Shown here one piece after another: positions 30,611 through 38,646 of a DNA stretch of 45,473 bases (the first letter of the stretch is position 1; the number at the start of each line of letters is the position of its first letter). The stretch is taken from positions 1-45,473 of the forward strand of contig JAFVYZ010000033.1 of the NCBI GenBank assembly GCA_017508425.1, written 5' to 3'. Made by a program: the position numbers and the translations under genes. Below the pieces are notes generated by a model, which worked only from the letters and a program-made list of their open reading frames with translations, had not been told where the DNA came from and did no database searches. Source of the DNA: Clostridia bacterium. GTDB lineage: Bacteria; Bacillota; Clostridia; Oscillospirales; CAG-272.

Positions 30611-31434
30611 ACGATCATCTCCTCCCCGTCACCGTCGGAAAAGCGGTTCATTACGGCAATGGAAATGAGGATCAAGATCATCATCACCAAAGAGATCGCC
30701 GCACCGATGTGGTAGGTCGAGGCATATTTGAACTGACGCTCAATGGTATCACCAATGAGGTCAAAGTTGCCGCCTCCCAGCTTTTGAGAAATGTAAAAGG
30801 TCGAGATCGAGGGCACAAACACCATCGTAATGCCCGACACGATCCCCGGCACCGTCAAGGGCAGCACCACGCGGAACAGGGTTTGAAAGCCGTTGCAGCC
30901 AAGGTCGGCCGCCGCCTCAAGATAGCGCCCGTCCAGCTTGCTGATCGAGGTATAGATCGGGAGCACCATATACGGCAAAAAGTCATAAACCATACCGAGG
31001 ATCACAGCACCGCCCGTGCCCACCATAGATACCGGCTCAAGGCCCAGCGAAATCAGCAAGCTGTTTACAAGGCCGCCGTTGTCAAGCAGGGTCATTAAGG
31101 AATAGGTGCGAATGAGCAGGCTGATCCACATCGGGAGCATCAAAAGCAGCATCAAAAGCTTTTGCGTCGAGGGCTTGCAGCGTGCCATAAAAAACGCAAG
31201 AGGATAGCCGAGGAGCAGGCAAAAGGCCGTTGCCACCAAGGCAAAACAGATCGACAGGAAGAAAATGTGCGAATACGAAGAAAGGAGTTCAATATTGGAA
31301 AAGGAAAAACTCCCCTTGGTATCGGTAAAGGCGAAATACAGTACAAACAAAAGCGGACCGATCACAAACAGTGAGACCCATACCGCGTGAGGCACTGCCG
31401 CCGCCTTTTCAAGCAACGAGCGACGTCCCTTCAT
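30607..31434 (-). CDS. potB: Spermidine/putrescine ABC transporter permease PotB
   Basis: A 275-residue permease with about six helices; the EAA loop is [41 protein letters not shown] and [16 protein letters not shown] follow the PotB pattern. Start and stop overlap potA and potC by four bases each, so the operon is tightly coupled. Confidence 0.93.
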   Translation of the reverse strand: MKGRRSLLEKAAAVPHAVWVSLFVIGPLLFVLYFAFTDTKGSFSFSNIELLSSYSHIFFLSICFALVATAFCLLLGYPLAFFMARCKPSTQKLLMLLLMLPMWISLLIRTYSLMTLLDNGGLVNSLLISLGLEPVSMVGTGGAVILGMVYDFLPYMVLPIYTSISKLDGRYLEAAADLGCNGFQTLFRVVLPLTVPGIVSGITMVFVPSISTFYISQKLGGGNFDLIGDTIERQFKYASTYHIGAAISLVMMILILISIAVMNRFSDGDGEEMIV

Positions 31435-32564
31435 TCCTCCTCGCCCTCCTCATTGTCCACAGTGGGATCCGAAAGATGATCCATTTCCTCCGAAAAGGTG
31501 GAGTAGTCGCCAAAGCGACCCGAATACTCGGATTTTTTCATCACGTGAATGGCATCGGGCTCGATGTAAAGGCCGATCTTTTCGGCAGGAGCCACGTAGT
31601 CGGAGGTTTCGATCATCCACTTAAATCCTGCCACGTCCACGATAATTTCGTAATAATCACCCTTAAACGTGACCGACGTGACCTCGCCCGAAAGCATCCC
31701 CTTCTCTACCGGCACCACGTCCACGTCCTCGGGACGGATGACGATATCCACAGGCTCGTTTTTGGCAAAGCCGCCATCGACACAGTCAAACGTGTGCCCG
31801 GCAAAGCGTGCCTTATTGTCGGCCGGCATCACACCGTCGAGAATGTTCGACTCGCCAATGAAGTCGGCCACGAAGGCGTTGACGGGCTCGTTGTAAATAT
31901 CGGTGGGCGTGCCGATCTGCTGAATTTGACCGTCGGCCATAACGACCACGGTATCGGACATCGAGAGTGCCTCCTCCTGGTCATGCGTCACGTAAATAAA
32001 GGTAATGCCCGTGGCATGCTGAATGCGCTTAAGCTCGTTTTGCATATCCTTACGAAGCTTAAGGTCAAGGGCACCGAGCGGCTCGTCAAGCAACAGCACA
32101 CGGGGACGGTTGATCAGCGCACGGGCAATGGCCACGCGCTGCTGCTGACCGCCCGAAAGCGTGGTGGGCTTGCGCATTTCAAAGCCCTTCAGCCCCGTCA
32201 TTTTGAGCATCTCGCGCACGCGCTCGCGAATCTCATCCTCGTTGACCTTTTGAAGGCGAAGGCCAAAGGCCACGTTATCGTAAACGTTGAGGTGCGGAAA
32301 AAGCGCGTATTTTTGAAACACGGTATTGACCGCGCGCTTATACGGCGGCACGTCGTTGATGCACTTGCCGTCGAAAAGGACCTCACCCACGTCGGGCGTT
32401 TCAAAGCCTCCGATGATACGGAGCGTGGTGGTCTTGCCACACCCCGACGGGCCAAGAAGCGTCACAAACTCCTTGTCGTGGATGTCAAGATCGATGCCGC
32501 AAAGCACCTTCGTACCGTCAAAGGATTTTTCAATAGACTTCAGTTCTATCAGTTTGTTGTTCAT
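31431..32564 (-). CDS. potA: Spermidine/putrescine ABC transporter ATP-binding protein
   Basis: A 377-residue ATPase. Walker A is [13 protein letters not shown], the ABC signature [15 protein letters not shown] and Walker [13 protein letters not shown]; the H-loop is [11 protein letters not shown]-terminal TOBE-like domain begins near 240 ([18 protein letters not shown]). The tail is strongly acidic. The ATG lies about 12 bases after AGGGAG. It is the first gene of the pot operon, energising polyamine import at the inner face of the membrane. Confidence 0.94.
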   Translation of the reverse strand: MNNKLIELKSIEKSFDGTKVLCGIDLDIHDKEFVTLLGPSGCGKTTTLRIIGGFETPDVGEVLFDGKCINDVPPYKRAVNTVFQKYALFPHLNVYDNVAFGLRLQKVNEDEIRERVREMLKMTGLKGFEMRKPTTLSGGQQQRVAIARALINRPRVLLLDEPLGALDLKLRKDMQNELKRIQHATGITFIYVTHDQEEALSMSDTVVVMADGQIQQIGTPTDIYNEPVNAFVADFIGESNILDGVMPADNKARFAGHTFDCVDGGFAKNEPVDIVIRPEDVDVVPVEKGMLSGEVTSVTFKGDYYEIIVDVAGFKWMIETSDYVAPAEKIGLYIEPDAIHVMKKSEYSGRFGDYSTFSEEMDHLSDPTVDNEEGEEE

Positions 32565-32604
32565 TGCGTATTCGTACTCCCTATAAAAGCTTTCGGAATG
32601 GCTC

Positions 32605-32621
32605 GCTAAAACAAGGTTTTA
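32605..32621. repeat. Small hairpin in the pot leader
   Basis: CTAAAAC-AAG-GTTTTAG, a perfect 7-bp stem in the 80-base potA leader. Its role is unknown; it may be a leader hairpin. Confidence 0.45.
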
Positions 32622-32647
32622 GAGCAACGAAACCATATCACAGCGGT

Positions 32648-32676
32648 ATTGTAACATAATCCCGGAGAAAATGCAA
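32648..32676 (-). promoter_or_regulatory. pot operon promoter
   Basis: Minus strand TTGCAT (32676-32671), 17-base spacer, TACAAT (32653-32648). Confidence 0.7.
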
Positions 32677-32835
32677 TACTTTTTGCATAAAAAATCGCAA
32701 ACAGCCGAAATCTCGCGCAACCTGACCGAAAAAATCCGTACTTTCCCGATTTATTCTCTAAAAAACTCTTTTTTTCTCTTAAATCCTTTGAAATACTCGC
32801 AAATCCTCACTTTTTGTCATTGGCATATTGCACAA

Positions 32836-32880
32836 ACAAAAACGGCGCCGAGGCCCTTTTGGCTTCGGCACCGTCATTTT
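32836..32880 (-). terminator. Terminator of spoVAD-spoVAE
   Basis: A 14-bp stem (32842-32855 with 32861-32874, one mismatch) is followed on the minus strand by TTTTTGTTT. It begins 17 bases after the spoVAE stop. Confidence 0.85.
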
Positions 32881-32890
32881 TTTGTTTGAC

Positions 32891-33262
32891 TCAGGCACGC
32901 GGCTTGCCGCCACGGCAGATGGCAGCGGCAATAAGACCGAAGACCAACGCCGCGGCAGTCCCCCCTGCGGCGGCAGTCAAGCCCCCCGTAAAGGCACCGA
33001 TCAGGCCCCTTTGATCCACCGCCTCGCGCACCCCCTTGTAAATAAGGTATCCGAAGCCCGTCAAGGGTGTGGCGGCGCCGGCCCCCGCAAGCTCGATCAA
33101 GGGGCGATATACCCCAATGGCACCCAATAACACACCGGCAACGACATAGCTGACCAAAATGCGGGCAGGTGTCAGCTTGGTTTTATCGATCAGGACCTGT
33201 GCGATAACGCAAAGCGCACCGCCCAGCAAAAACGCCCATACAAGCCTTAACACAATTTCCAT
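32891..33262 (-). CDS. spoVAE: Stage V sporulation protein AE-like (SpoVAEB)
   Basis: A 123-residue membrane protein with three to four helices. GFGYLIYKGVREAVDQRG and LIGAFTGGLTAAAGG are the SpoVAE/SpoVAEB hallmarks. SpoVA proteins form the channel that moves dipicolinic acid into the forespore and out at germination. ATG 33262 follows GGAGGAGAAGGA; an upstream extension of about 60 residues in frame overlaps spoVAD and looks like a shadow. It overlaps spoVAD by 16 bases. Confidence 0.88.
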   Translation of the reverse strand: MEIVLRLVWAFLLGGALCVIAQVLIDKTKLTPARILVSYVVAGVLLGAIGVYRPLIELAGAGAATPLTGFGYLIYKGVREAVDQRGLIGAFTGGLTAAAGGTAAALVFGLIAAAICRGGKPRA

Positions 33263-34266
33263 TCCTTCTCCTCCTTTGCCGAAAGACACAAGAGATGTGC
33301 CACGGCAGGGATGCACTCCCCTTGTTGAATAATTTGCGGGCTCATCATCGCACCCGTGCCAAGAAACAGCACACGGCGCAGCTCCCCGCTTTTCAGCTTG
33401 GGGAGCAAATACGAGGCCAAGACCGCGGCGGAGCAGCCGCACCCCGACCCCCCTGCGTGCGTATCCTGCGTGTCGCGGTTGTAGATCATCATGCCGCAGT
33501 CGTTATAAACGTCACGGATCGGCACCCCGTCAATCGCCATAAGATCGCAAAGGATATCCCCGCCCTCATAGCCGAGATCGCCCGTTACAATAAGGTCGAA
33601 ATCCCCGGGAACGGTGTTGCTTTCGCGGAAAAACCGCAACAGCGTATCGGCCGCCGCCGGTGCCATAGCCGCTCCCATATTGGCGGCGTCTCTCACGCCC
33701 TTTTCAATTACCGTGCCGGGGAGTACGGCACGCACCAGAACATCCGATGCGGCCGACGGACCCACCACAAAGGCCCCTGCCCCCGTTACCGTCCACTGCG
33801 CGGTGGGCGCACGTTGCGCGCCGTATTCCAAGGGCGAACGATATTGACGCTCGGCCGTGCAATTGTGAGAGGAGGCCACCGCCGCCGCACGCACAAACGC
33901 CCCGTTTGATACCAAAAGCGAAGCGATCAGCAGCCCCTCGGCAGCCGTTGAGCAAGCCCCATAAAGTCCAAGATACGGCACGCTGAAATCTTTCAGACCG
34001 TATGCTGCCCCCACACACTGATTGAGAAGATCGCCCGCAAAAATGGCCTCAAGATCCCCCTCCCGAAGCTTGCCCTTGGCAAGCGCGGTGTTCAGGGCCA
34101 GGCGTTGCATCTCGGCCTCGGCCTTCTCCCACGTCCTTTGTCCAAAGCGGTCATCCTCCCCATGTAGGTCAAATACTCCGCCAATGGGGCCGTTTTTTTC
34201 GACCCTTCCGACAACGGATGCTGCAGCCTGTATGCCGCAATTCACAATCTTTAACGCTTGTTTCAT
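33247..34266 (-). CDS. spoVAD: Stage V sporulation protein AD
   Basis: A 339-residue thiolase-like protein of the SpoVA dipicolinic-acid machinery, which binds DPA at the inner forespore membrane. The family blocks are present: GRVEKNGPIGGVFDLHGEDD, GACSTAAEGLLIAS, GDLGYEGGDIL and THAGGSGCGCSAAVLA. Normally spoVAC precedes it; here a phage-derived island begins about 100 bases upstream and spoVAC is not in the window. A sigma-G-like promoter is directly upstream. Confidence 0.93.
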   Translation of the reverse strand: MKQALKIVNCGIQAAASVVGRVEKNGPIGGVFDLHGEDDRFGQRTWEKAEAEMQRLALNTALAKGKLREGDLEAIFAGDLLNQCVGAAYGLKDFSVPYLGLYGACSTAAEGLLIASLLVSNGAFVRAAAVASSHNCTAERQYRSPLEYGAQRAPTAQWTVTGAGAFVVGPSAASDVLVRAVLPGTVIEKGVRDAANMGAAMAPAAADTLLRFFRESNTVPGDFDLIVTGDLGYEGGDILCDLMAIDGVPIRDVYNDCGMMIYNRDTQDTHAGGSGCGCSAAVLASYLLPKLKSGELRRVLFLGTGAMMSPQIIQQGECIPAVAHLLCLSAKEEKEWKLC

Positions 34267-34291
34267 CGATCCACTTCCCTTCTTTTGCTAT

Positions 34292-34320
34292 TATTTTGGC
34301 GAGCCTGGGAAATTTTATGC
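34292..34320 (-). promoter_or_regulatory. Sigma-G-like promoter of spoVAD
   Basis: Minus strand GCATA (34320-34316), 17-base spacer, CAAAATA (34298-34292). This fits the forespore sigma-G pattern (GYATR and CAnnnTA). The start would be about 20 bases before the spoVAD ATG. Confidence 0.6.
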
Positions 34321-34365
34321 ATAAGATTTTAGCCGTTCTTGATCGTCACCAAGATCACCGCCCTG

Positions 34366-34400
34366 AAAAAAGTGAGGTGTGCGAAATTCGCACACCTCAC
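34366..34400 (-). terminator. Terminator of the phage-derived late operon
   Basis: GTGAGGTGTGCGAA pairs perfectly with TTCGCACACCTCAC (34372-34400), followed on the minus strand by TTTTTTCAGG. It lies just after the last gene of the island. Confidence 0.92.
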
Positions 34401-34410
34401 CGTGAAATAT

Positions 34411-34863
34411 TTACTCGGGCTTGTGAGCCAGCACAGCCTCAAGCACCGCGCGGAGATTGCAAAGAATGCCACAAAGCGCATCCTTTTGCTCCTTTACCAC
34501 GTCAAGCTCACTTTCGGTGGCAAAAAGAGCCTCCTCCAGCTCCGCTTGCTTCAGACGAAGCTCCTCGCACGCAGGACAATCCTCCTCGTGCCCCACTTCC
34601 TCACATACAGTGGGCATCTCCTCATCCTCCAAGAGGCAGGAGGCCTCCTCGGGGATATTTTGCTCCTCCAAGCCCGCATTGTATGCGGGATTTTCGAACC
34701 AAACCTCCCCCTCGCACTTAACATAATCGCCCTTGCCTTCATCCCATCCATAGGATTTGGTTTCGGTGTAACCGCGGTAATGCGACACACCGGGATCGTT
34801 TTTTACTTTTTGAAAGAGCACGCGTACATCCTGACGTGTGCTGACCTTTTCCTGGTAATTCAA
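34411..34863 (-). CDS. Island protein with Cys-rich middle and coiled-coil tail, unknown
   Basis: A 150-residue acidic protein I do not recognise. Residues 28-60 include YRGYTETKSYGWDEGKGDY, the middle has CEEVGHEEDCPACEEL (a possible metal-binding CxxC cluster), and residues 103-150 are heptad-like (LKQAELEEALFATESELDVV). The start is TTG at 34863, preceded by AAAGGAG at a long spacing. This start overlaps, as TTGA, a stop that ends an in-frame extension of the upstream gene. It is the last gene of the late operon. Confidence 0.6.
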   Translation of the reverse strand: MNYQEKVSTRQDVRVLFQKVKNDPGVSHYRGYTETKSYGWDEGKGDYVKCEGEVWFENPAYNAGLEEQNIPEEASCLLEDEEMPTVCEEVGHEEDCPACEELRLKQAELEEALFATESELDVVKEQKDALCGILCNLRAVLEAVLAHKPE

Positions 34864-34964
34864 AACAGTCTTTCCACTCCTTTCAAAATTTTTAACACAG
34901 CCTCAAGGATCTCGGCTCCCTGCTCTTGCCGACAAAGTGCTTCGGCGGCACGATGGAGCCTCAG

Positions 34965-35324
34965 TCACTCGAGCATTTCGCTTTTTCCAACACCGTTCAC
35001 GCCCTTTGAATAGGCAATATCGGATTCAATGCGCGCAACCATTGCACTTTCATCGAACTCGCAACCAAGCTCGGTTGCAAGCACACGCAAGCGGGAAAGC
35101 ACGTAATTGAGCTTTTCTGCCGACGTATAAGAGGTAAACTGCTCGGCCTGTAGCTCATATTCCCTTGCGGCATCAAAAAGTGCCGTCATGCTTTGAAGGG
35201 CCTTCAGCTTCCCCGCACGGCAAAACTTATACACATTGTAGGCAAGGCCTGCCGCGTTTACAAGAATACCGAAGCAAATACCGACCAGTTCCCAGTTCGC
35301 CGCGATCCACTCGAATACCGTCAT
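34965..35324 (-). CDS. Holin-like small membrane protein, probably truncated by TGA
   Basis: A 119-residue protein with one N-terminal membrane helix (about 9-30, ANWELVGICFGILVNAAGLA) and a helical C-terminal part (EKLNYVLSRLRVLATELG...), which resembles small holin-associated proteins of Clostridia phages. It starts at ATG 35324 (ATGA overlap with the gene before). The TGA at 34967-34965 is followed in the same frame by 34 open codons (34964-34863) with amphipathic sequence AAEALCRQEQGAEILEAV, ending in a TGA that overlaps the next start. The full gene was probably 34860-35324 with Trp at the stop. Confidence 0.6.
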   Translation of the reverse strand: MTVFEWIAANWELVGICFGILVNAAGLAYNVYKFCRAGKLKALQSMTALFDAAREYELQAEQFTSYTSAEKLNYVLSRLRVLATELGCEFDESAMVARIESDIAYSKGVNGVGKSEMLE

Positions 35325-35680
35325 ACCGATTCACCACCTTTCTTATTTCCTTTGGGAGATCCGCAAAGACGCTGCACGAAGCGTGCATACTCCCCGAACG
35401 CCTCCTTAAAAATACCGTTCATAAACTTATAGCCCTCGGCCGAGCCCGTGGTGAGCTCGATCATCGAAAGCAAATAGGTCCAGTAGATATTGTCGTAAGG
35501 CGCAGGAACGCTCAGCAGCTCCTCCGCCGAGGAGGCGGTGGGGTGTTGGCCCGGGATCGCATCGTAGATCTCACAAGCGATCCGTTGCTCGATCGTATCG
35601 AGCCAATAGAGCATCACCGCATCCTCAAGCTCGTGTGCACGCACACTTTTTACAAACGAAAGCACCTCTGCCCTGGTCAT
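35321..35680 (-). CDS. Head-tail connector / adaptor-like protein
   Basis: A 119-residue helical protein. PAPYDNIYWTYLLSMIELTTG and GFKEAFGEYARFV-type residues resemble the head-completion adaptors found just after capsid genes in many Clostridia phages. ATG 35680 lies after GAGGTG; a GTG at 35692 is the alternative, overlapping the preceding gene. Placement after the capsid gene supports a connector role, but the family name is not certain. Confidence 0.6.
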   Translation of the reverse strand: MTRAEVLSFVKSVRAHELEDAVMLYWLDTIEQRIACEIYDAIPGQHPTASSAEELLSVPAPYDNIYWTYLLSMIELTTGSAEGYKFMNGIFKEAFGEYARFVQRLCGSPKGNKKGGESV

Positions 35681-35688
35681 CGGGCACC

Positions 35689-36102
35689 TCACATCTCGTG
35701 ACGGCGACTCTCATCTGCAAAGCGATTTTCTTCGCGCTCCATCAGCTCGGCCGTGCGAAGATCCTGGATCTCGGATTGGTCGAGCAGCATCGCAAATTTA
35801 CGACGGATCCGTGTCCACACGCCGCGGCGGATCACGCAATTCTTTCCGTTGATGGCAACATATACGTCATCCTTGTATTTTTCGTTGTCCTTAAACAGGC
35901 GGATCTCCACGTATTCGTTCAGCCACGCCTCCTGGTCGCGCAAGAACCTTTTGAATTTTTCATGCTTCTCGCTGAGCGCCCTTTCGGCCGCGCTCTTGTC
36001 ATCACGAAGGGACGCGAGCTCCGCCTCATACGCAGTGCGCAGGGCCTCGATTTCGGATCGCAACGCTTCAAGCGTTACCGTTTCATTTTCTTTAGCTTGC
36101 AT
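35689..36102 (-). CDS. Capsid-operon protein with coiled coil and NGKN motif
   Basis: A 137-residue protein. Residues 8-55 form a coiled coil (EALRSEIEALRTAYEAEL and on). A small beta region follows with DDVYVAINGKNCVIRRG and TRIRRKFAMLLDQSE, a pattern seen in short proteins next to N4-gp56-type capsid genes. It may be a capsid accessory or maturation protein. ATG follows AAAGGAG. Confidence 0.55.
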   Translation of the reverse strand: MQAKENETVTLEALRSEIEALRTAYEAELASLRDDKSAAERALSEKHEKFKRFLRDQEAWLNEYVEIRLFKDNEKYKDDVYVAINGKNCVIRRGVWTRIRRKFAMLLDQSEIQDLRTAELMEREENRFADESRRHEM

Positions 36103-36176
36103 AGTATCTCCTTTCTTCTTTTAAGCCGTCACTTTGCAAAAACGGAGTGACGTTATTCGTTTTTTTGCAAACGGGT

Positions 36177-37571
36177 TTAGTTTTCGCCCACCTCAAAGGT
36201 CGAAGCAGTTTCAATACGGACCATAAAGGCCTCCACCAAGCGTGCGGCCGCCTTGGTAGCCTTCCAGCCGACCGTGGCGCGCTGATTGAGGGGGTCCGCC
36301 GTGCCGGCGGAGCCCAGCTGCTTGACGATGTGCTGCAGGCCGCCGTCCGTCAGCTCCGTGGTGCCGTACGCGTTATCGCCAAATACAAGCGTCGCGTACA
36401 CGTCTCTACCGGCCAGGCCGGCCTCGCCGGGATATATAATATCCTCGGTCGTAGGGATAAAGACCTTGTCACCCGTGCTGCCCGTAAACAAAGGGCGATC
36501 GAGATAAAAGAAGTTCGACCCCGTTTCGGCACGCACACCACCCATGACCTGGGCATACTGCCAAGTGCCCTCCGAGGCATCATACACCAAGATCGAGCGG
36601 CCAACCATTTCCGGCATCATTCGATGCCCTACGGATCCCTCACCGATCTTCAAGCGATGCCTGGTAGCCGTGCCGTAGCCGGGCGTGACCGAGCCGGGCT
36701 CTTCAAGATTCAGGTATCCGTCATTAAAGCACTGGATCGTACGCGAGGTCGAGGTCAGATCAGGCGCGTGGAACACCTTAGCCTCAGTGCTCTCCACAAA
36801 GCGCACGCCCTCGATCATGCCGATCTCACCCTCGTAAAGCTCCTTGGTATCGCAGTATTGGTGCGGATACTTCCAGTTCGCATCGTTGGTAAGATCATAG
36901 GCACAGTCGGGGTGAATGATGCAGGCGTAAGCACCGTTGATCTTCTCGGCGTTTTGATTTTTAAGAGAACGCACCGCACGCTTGATGCAGTCAACCGTCA
37001 TATAGTTGTTGCCCGACTCAAGGCCGCCGGCAAGCAGGTAACGCGCAGGCACGGCATCCTCGCCGTACTGAACGTTGGTACCGCCGCAAAGCACCTCACG
37101 CGTGATGGTATCCAGCGTCCTGCCCGCCTGCGAGCCGAGGAGCTTGGTTGCCATCACAAGATTGTTGTCGATGGCGGCCAGCAGCAAGAGATCGGAAAGC
37201 TCTACGTATCCACCGTACTGACGCACCACGGTCTCAACCGAGCCCATATTAAGGGACTGGCCCGTCGGAGTCACACCCTCCGAGAGTGCCTCGGTAAGCT
37301 TGGGGAGCGGATCGTACTTGCGGAAACGAATCGACTTGCCGCCGTTTTTGGGGATCGTGTGCTTTTGACCGAACTGATCGTGGATGAGGTTCGGCTCGGC
37401 ATTGTCAATGAGATAATCCGCGTAATAGGTTCGCATCTCATCGGAGAGTCCACCGCCCTCTACATAAGAGGTCTCGGTGCCGGTCGCGGCATTCACGTAC
37501 CCCGTTGTTGTGTTGATGTTTTCACCCGCGCCAAAACGGTGCAGGTCGAAGATTTTGTTTTGGTTGTTCAT
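36177..37571 (-). CDS. Major capsid protein, N4-gp56 family
   Basis: A 464-residue capsid protein. The central signature GGKSIRFRKYDPLPKLTEAL, EGVTPTGQSLN and VRQYGGYVELSDLLLL fits the N4-gp56 family of HK97-fold coat proteins. It begins MNNQNKIFDLHRFGAGE; residues 8-14 (FDLHRFG) match the scaffold leader FDLTLFG and the L27-type leader cleaved by Prp, so cutting after F13 is expected. ATG 37571 follows GGAAAAGG. The upstream in-frame extension of 47 residues is an artefact of overlapping frames. The product would form the shell that the terminase packages. Confidence 0.85.
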   Translation of the reverse strand: MNNQNKIFDLHRFGAGENINTTTGYVNAATGTETSYVEGGGLSDEMRTYYADYLIDNAEPNLIHDQFGQKHTIPKNGGKSIRFRKYDPLPKLTEALSEGVTPTGQSLNMGSVETVVRQYGGYVELSDLLLLAAIDNNLVMATKLLGSQAGRTLDTITREVLCGGTNVQYGEDAVPARYLLAGGLESGNNYMTVDCIKRAVRSLKNQNAEKINGAYACIIHPDCAYDLTNDANWKYPHQYCDTKELYEGEIGMIEGVRFVESTEAKVFHAPDLTSTSRTIQCFNDGYLNLEEPGSVTPGYGTATRHRLKIGEGSVGHRMMPEMVGRSILVYDASEGTWQYAQVMGGVRAETGSNFFYLDRPLFTGSTGDKVFIPTTEDIIYPGEAGLAGRDVYATLVFGDNAYGTTELTDGGLQHIVKQLGSAGTADPLNQRATVGWKATKAAARLVEAFMVRIETASTFEVGEN

Positions 37572-37611
37572 ACCTTTTCCTTTCTTTTTTCGTTGTGCAA
37601 AGGGAGGTCCG

Positions 37612-38247
37612 TCAGAACTCAATGCGTTCGCCCTTGGCCGCACGGCGTGCCATATCGGCCCGATCGGCACGAGACAAGCGCGAGGCCCCAAAGCGGCCCG
37701 CGGCAGCCCCACCGGGAGTCAGTGCGCTTTCAATCGGTCGCATTCCCCTGGCGCGGATACTGTTTGTCACCGCCTGCTCGGTCTCTTTTCTCGTTTGCAA
37801 AACAGCGGCCTTAACCGCCTCTTGGATCCTTTCCTCCATTACGGCACGGCTGACCGTATCACCAAAATCAAGGCCCGTCTCCGCCGGATCCGCCGACGCA
37901 TTTCTTTCCTTTTCCGCCCGTATGGCGGCGACAAGCTCTTGTTCGCCGGTCACGCCGTAATGCTCCCGTGCCGCGGCGACCACGTCACGAGCGCGTTGCA
38001 ATTCCTCTAACATTCCCTTTTGTTCTTTGAAACGGCGATTAAAGGTTTCTTGAAAGAAGGCTTGAAAGAGGTCCTTGTATTCGCCCTCCATCATTCTCCT
38101 GAAAGCCTCTTTTCGCGCGTTTTCATGGTTTTCCCCGGCGTCGGGAATGCTCCTATCGCCCGTTGCCTGAGGGGTGAGCTCAGGCATTTCTTCTCCACCC
38201 ATATCATCCTCGCCAAACAGCGTAAGATCAAAATTAAAAAATTTCAT
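37612..38247 (-). CDS. Capsid scaffold protein
   Basis: A 211-residue acidic, helical protein just before the capsid gene. It begins MKFFNFDLTLFGEDDMGGEE; the LF-G site at 11-12 is like the L27 leader. The middle (MLEELQRARDVVAAAREHYG) is coiled coil, and the C-terminus (SRADRADMARRAAKGERIEF) is basic and helical, as scaffold tails that bind the coat often are. Position, size and leader support the call. ATG 38247 follows GGAGG. Confidence 0.78.
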   Translation of the reverse strand: MKFFNFDLTLFGEDDMGGEEMPELTPQATGDRSIPDAGENHENARKEAFRRMMEGEYKDLFQAFFQETFNRRFKEQKGMLEELQRARDVVAAAREHYGVTGEQELVAAIRAEKERNASADPAETGLDFGDTVSRAVMEERIQEAVKAAVLQTRKETEQAVTNSIRARGMRPIESALTPGGAAAGRFGASRLSRADRADMARRAAKGERIEF

Positions 38248-38310
38248 ACTTCCTCCTTTCAGGATCAAGCAATAAAAACAGTAAGCGTTTGCAGTATGCT
38301 GCTGCCATAA

Positions 38311-38646
38311 TCAGAATAACAAATGAGCCCCCTCTTTGTCGTTGACTGAGAGATTCCCCGAAAAGCACATGTGATCCGGATATTCGATCGCAAGACGCCT
38401 TAAGGCCCCGACCGTCATATCAAAGGTATCGTGCAGGCCATAGCAACAGGACAAAAAGGCCAGTCCGCGCTCCACATATAGCCGTACGTGGCGGCAGTCA
38501 GGACGGCTTTTTGCATACAGACTCAACGCCTCGGTCAGCGCGGAGACGGCGGCACATACGCGCACCCCCTCCGCCGATTCCTTGGCATGGCCCACCACCA
38601 AAAGGCGGTATTTTTCGCCCCGTTTGCTGGCATAAACTCCAATCAT
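38311..38646 (-). CDS. Prp-like cysteine protease (capsid maturation)
   Basis: A 111-residue protein of the Prp (YsxB) family. VVGHAKESAEGVRVCAAVSALTE holds the active-site pair H20 and C31 in the order GHA...VCAAVSAL; here split as VVGHAKESAEG and VCAAVSALTE. Host Prp removes the L27 leader, and Prp also cuts scaffold and capsid leaders of Staphylococcus phage 80-alpha. A Prp gene between portal and scaffold suggests this is the island's own prohead protease. It overlaps the portal stop by ATGA. Confidence 0.82.
   Translation of the reverse strand: MIGVYASKRGEKYRLLVVGHAKESAEGVRVCAAVSALTEALSLYAKSRPDCRHVRLYVERGLAFLSCCYGLHDTFDMTVGALRRLAIEYPDHMCFSGNLSVNDKEGAHLLF

Noticed and set aside
34320-34410. 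Attachment-site repeats of the island
   Set aside because: I compared both borders by eye and found no convincing direct repeat longer than chance; a computed search of the flanks would be needed.
36147-37814. A 555-codon open frame on the plus strand
   Set aside because: It mirrors the capsid gene; it has no ribosome site or recognisable motif.
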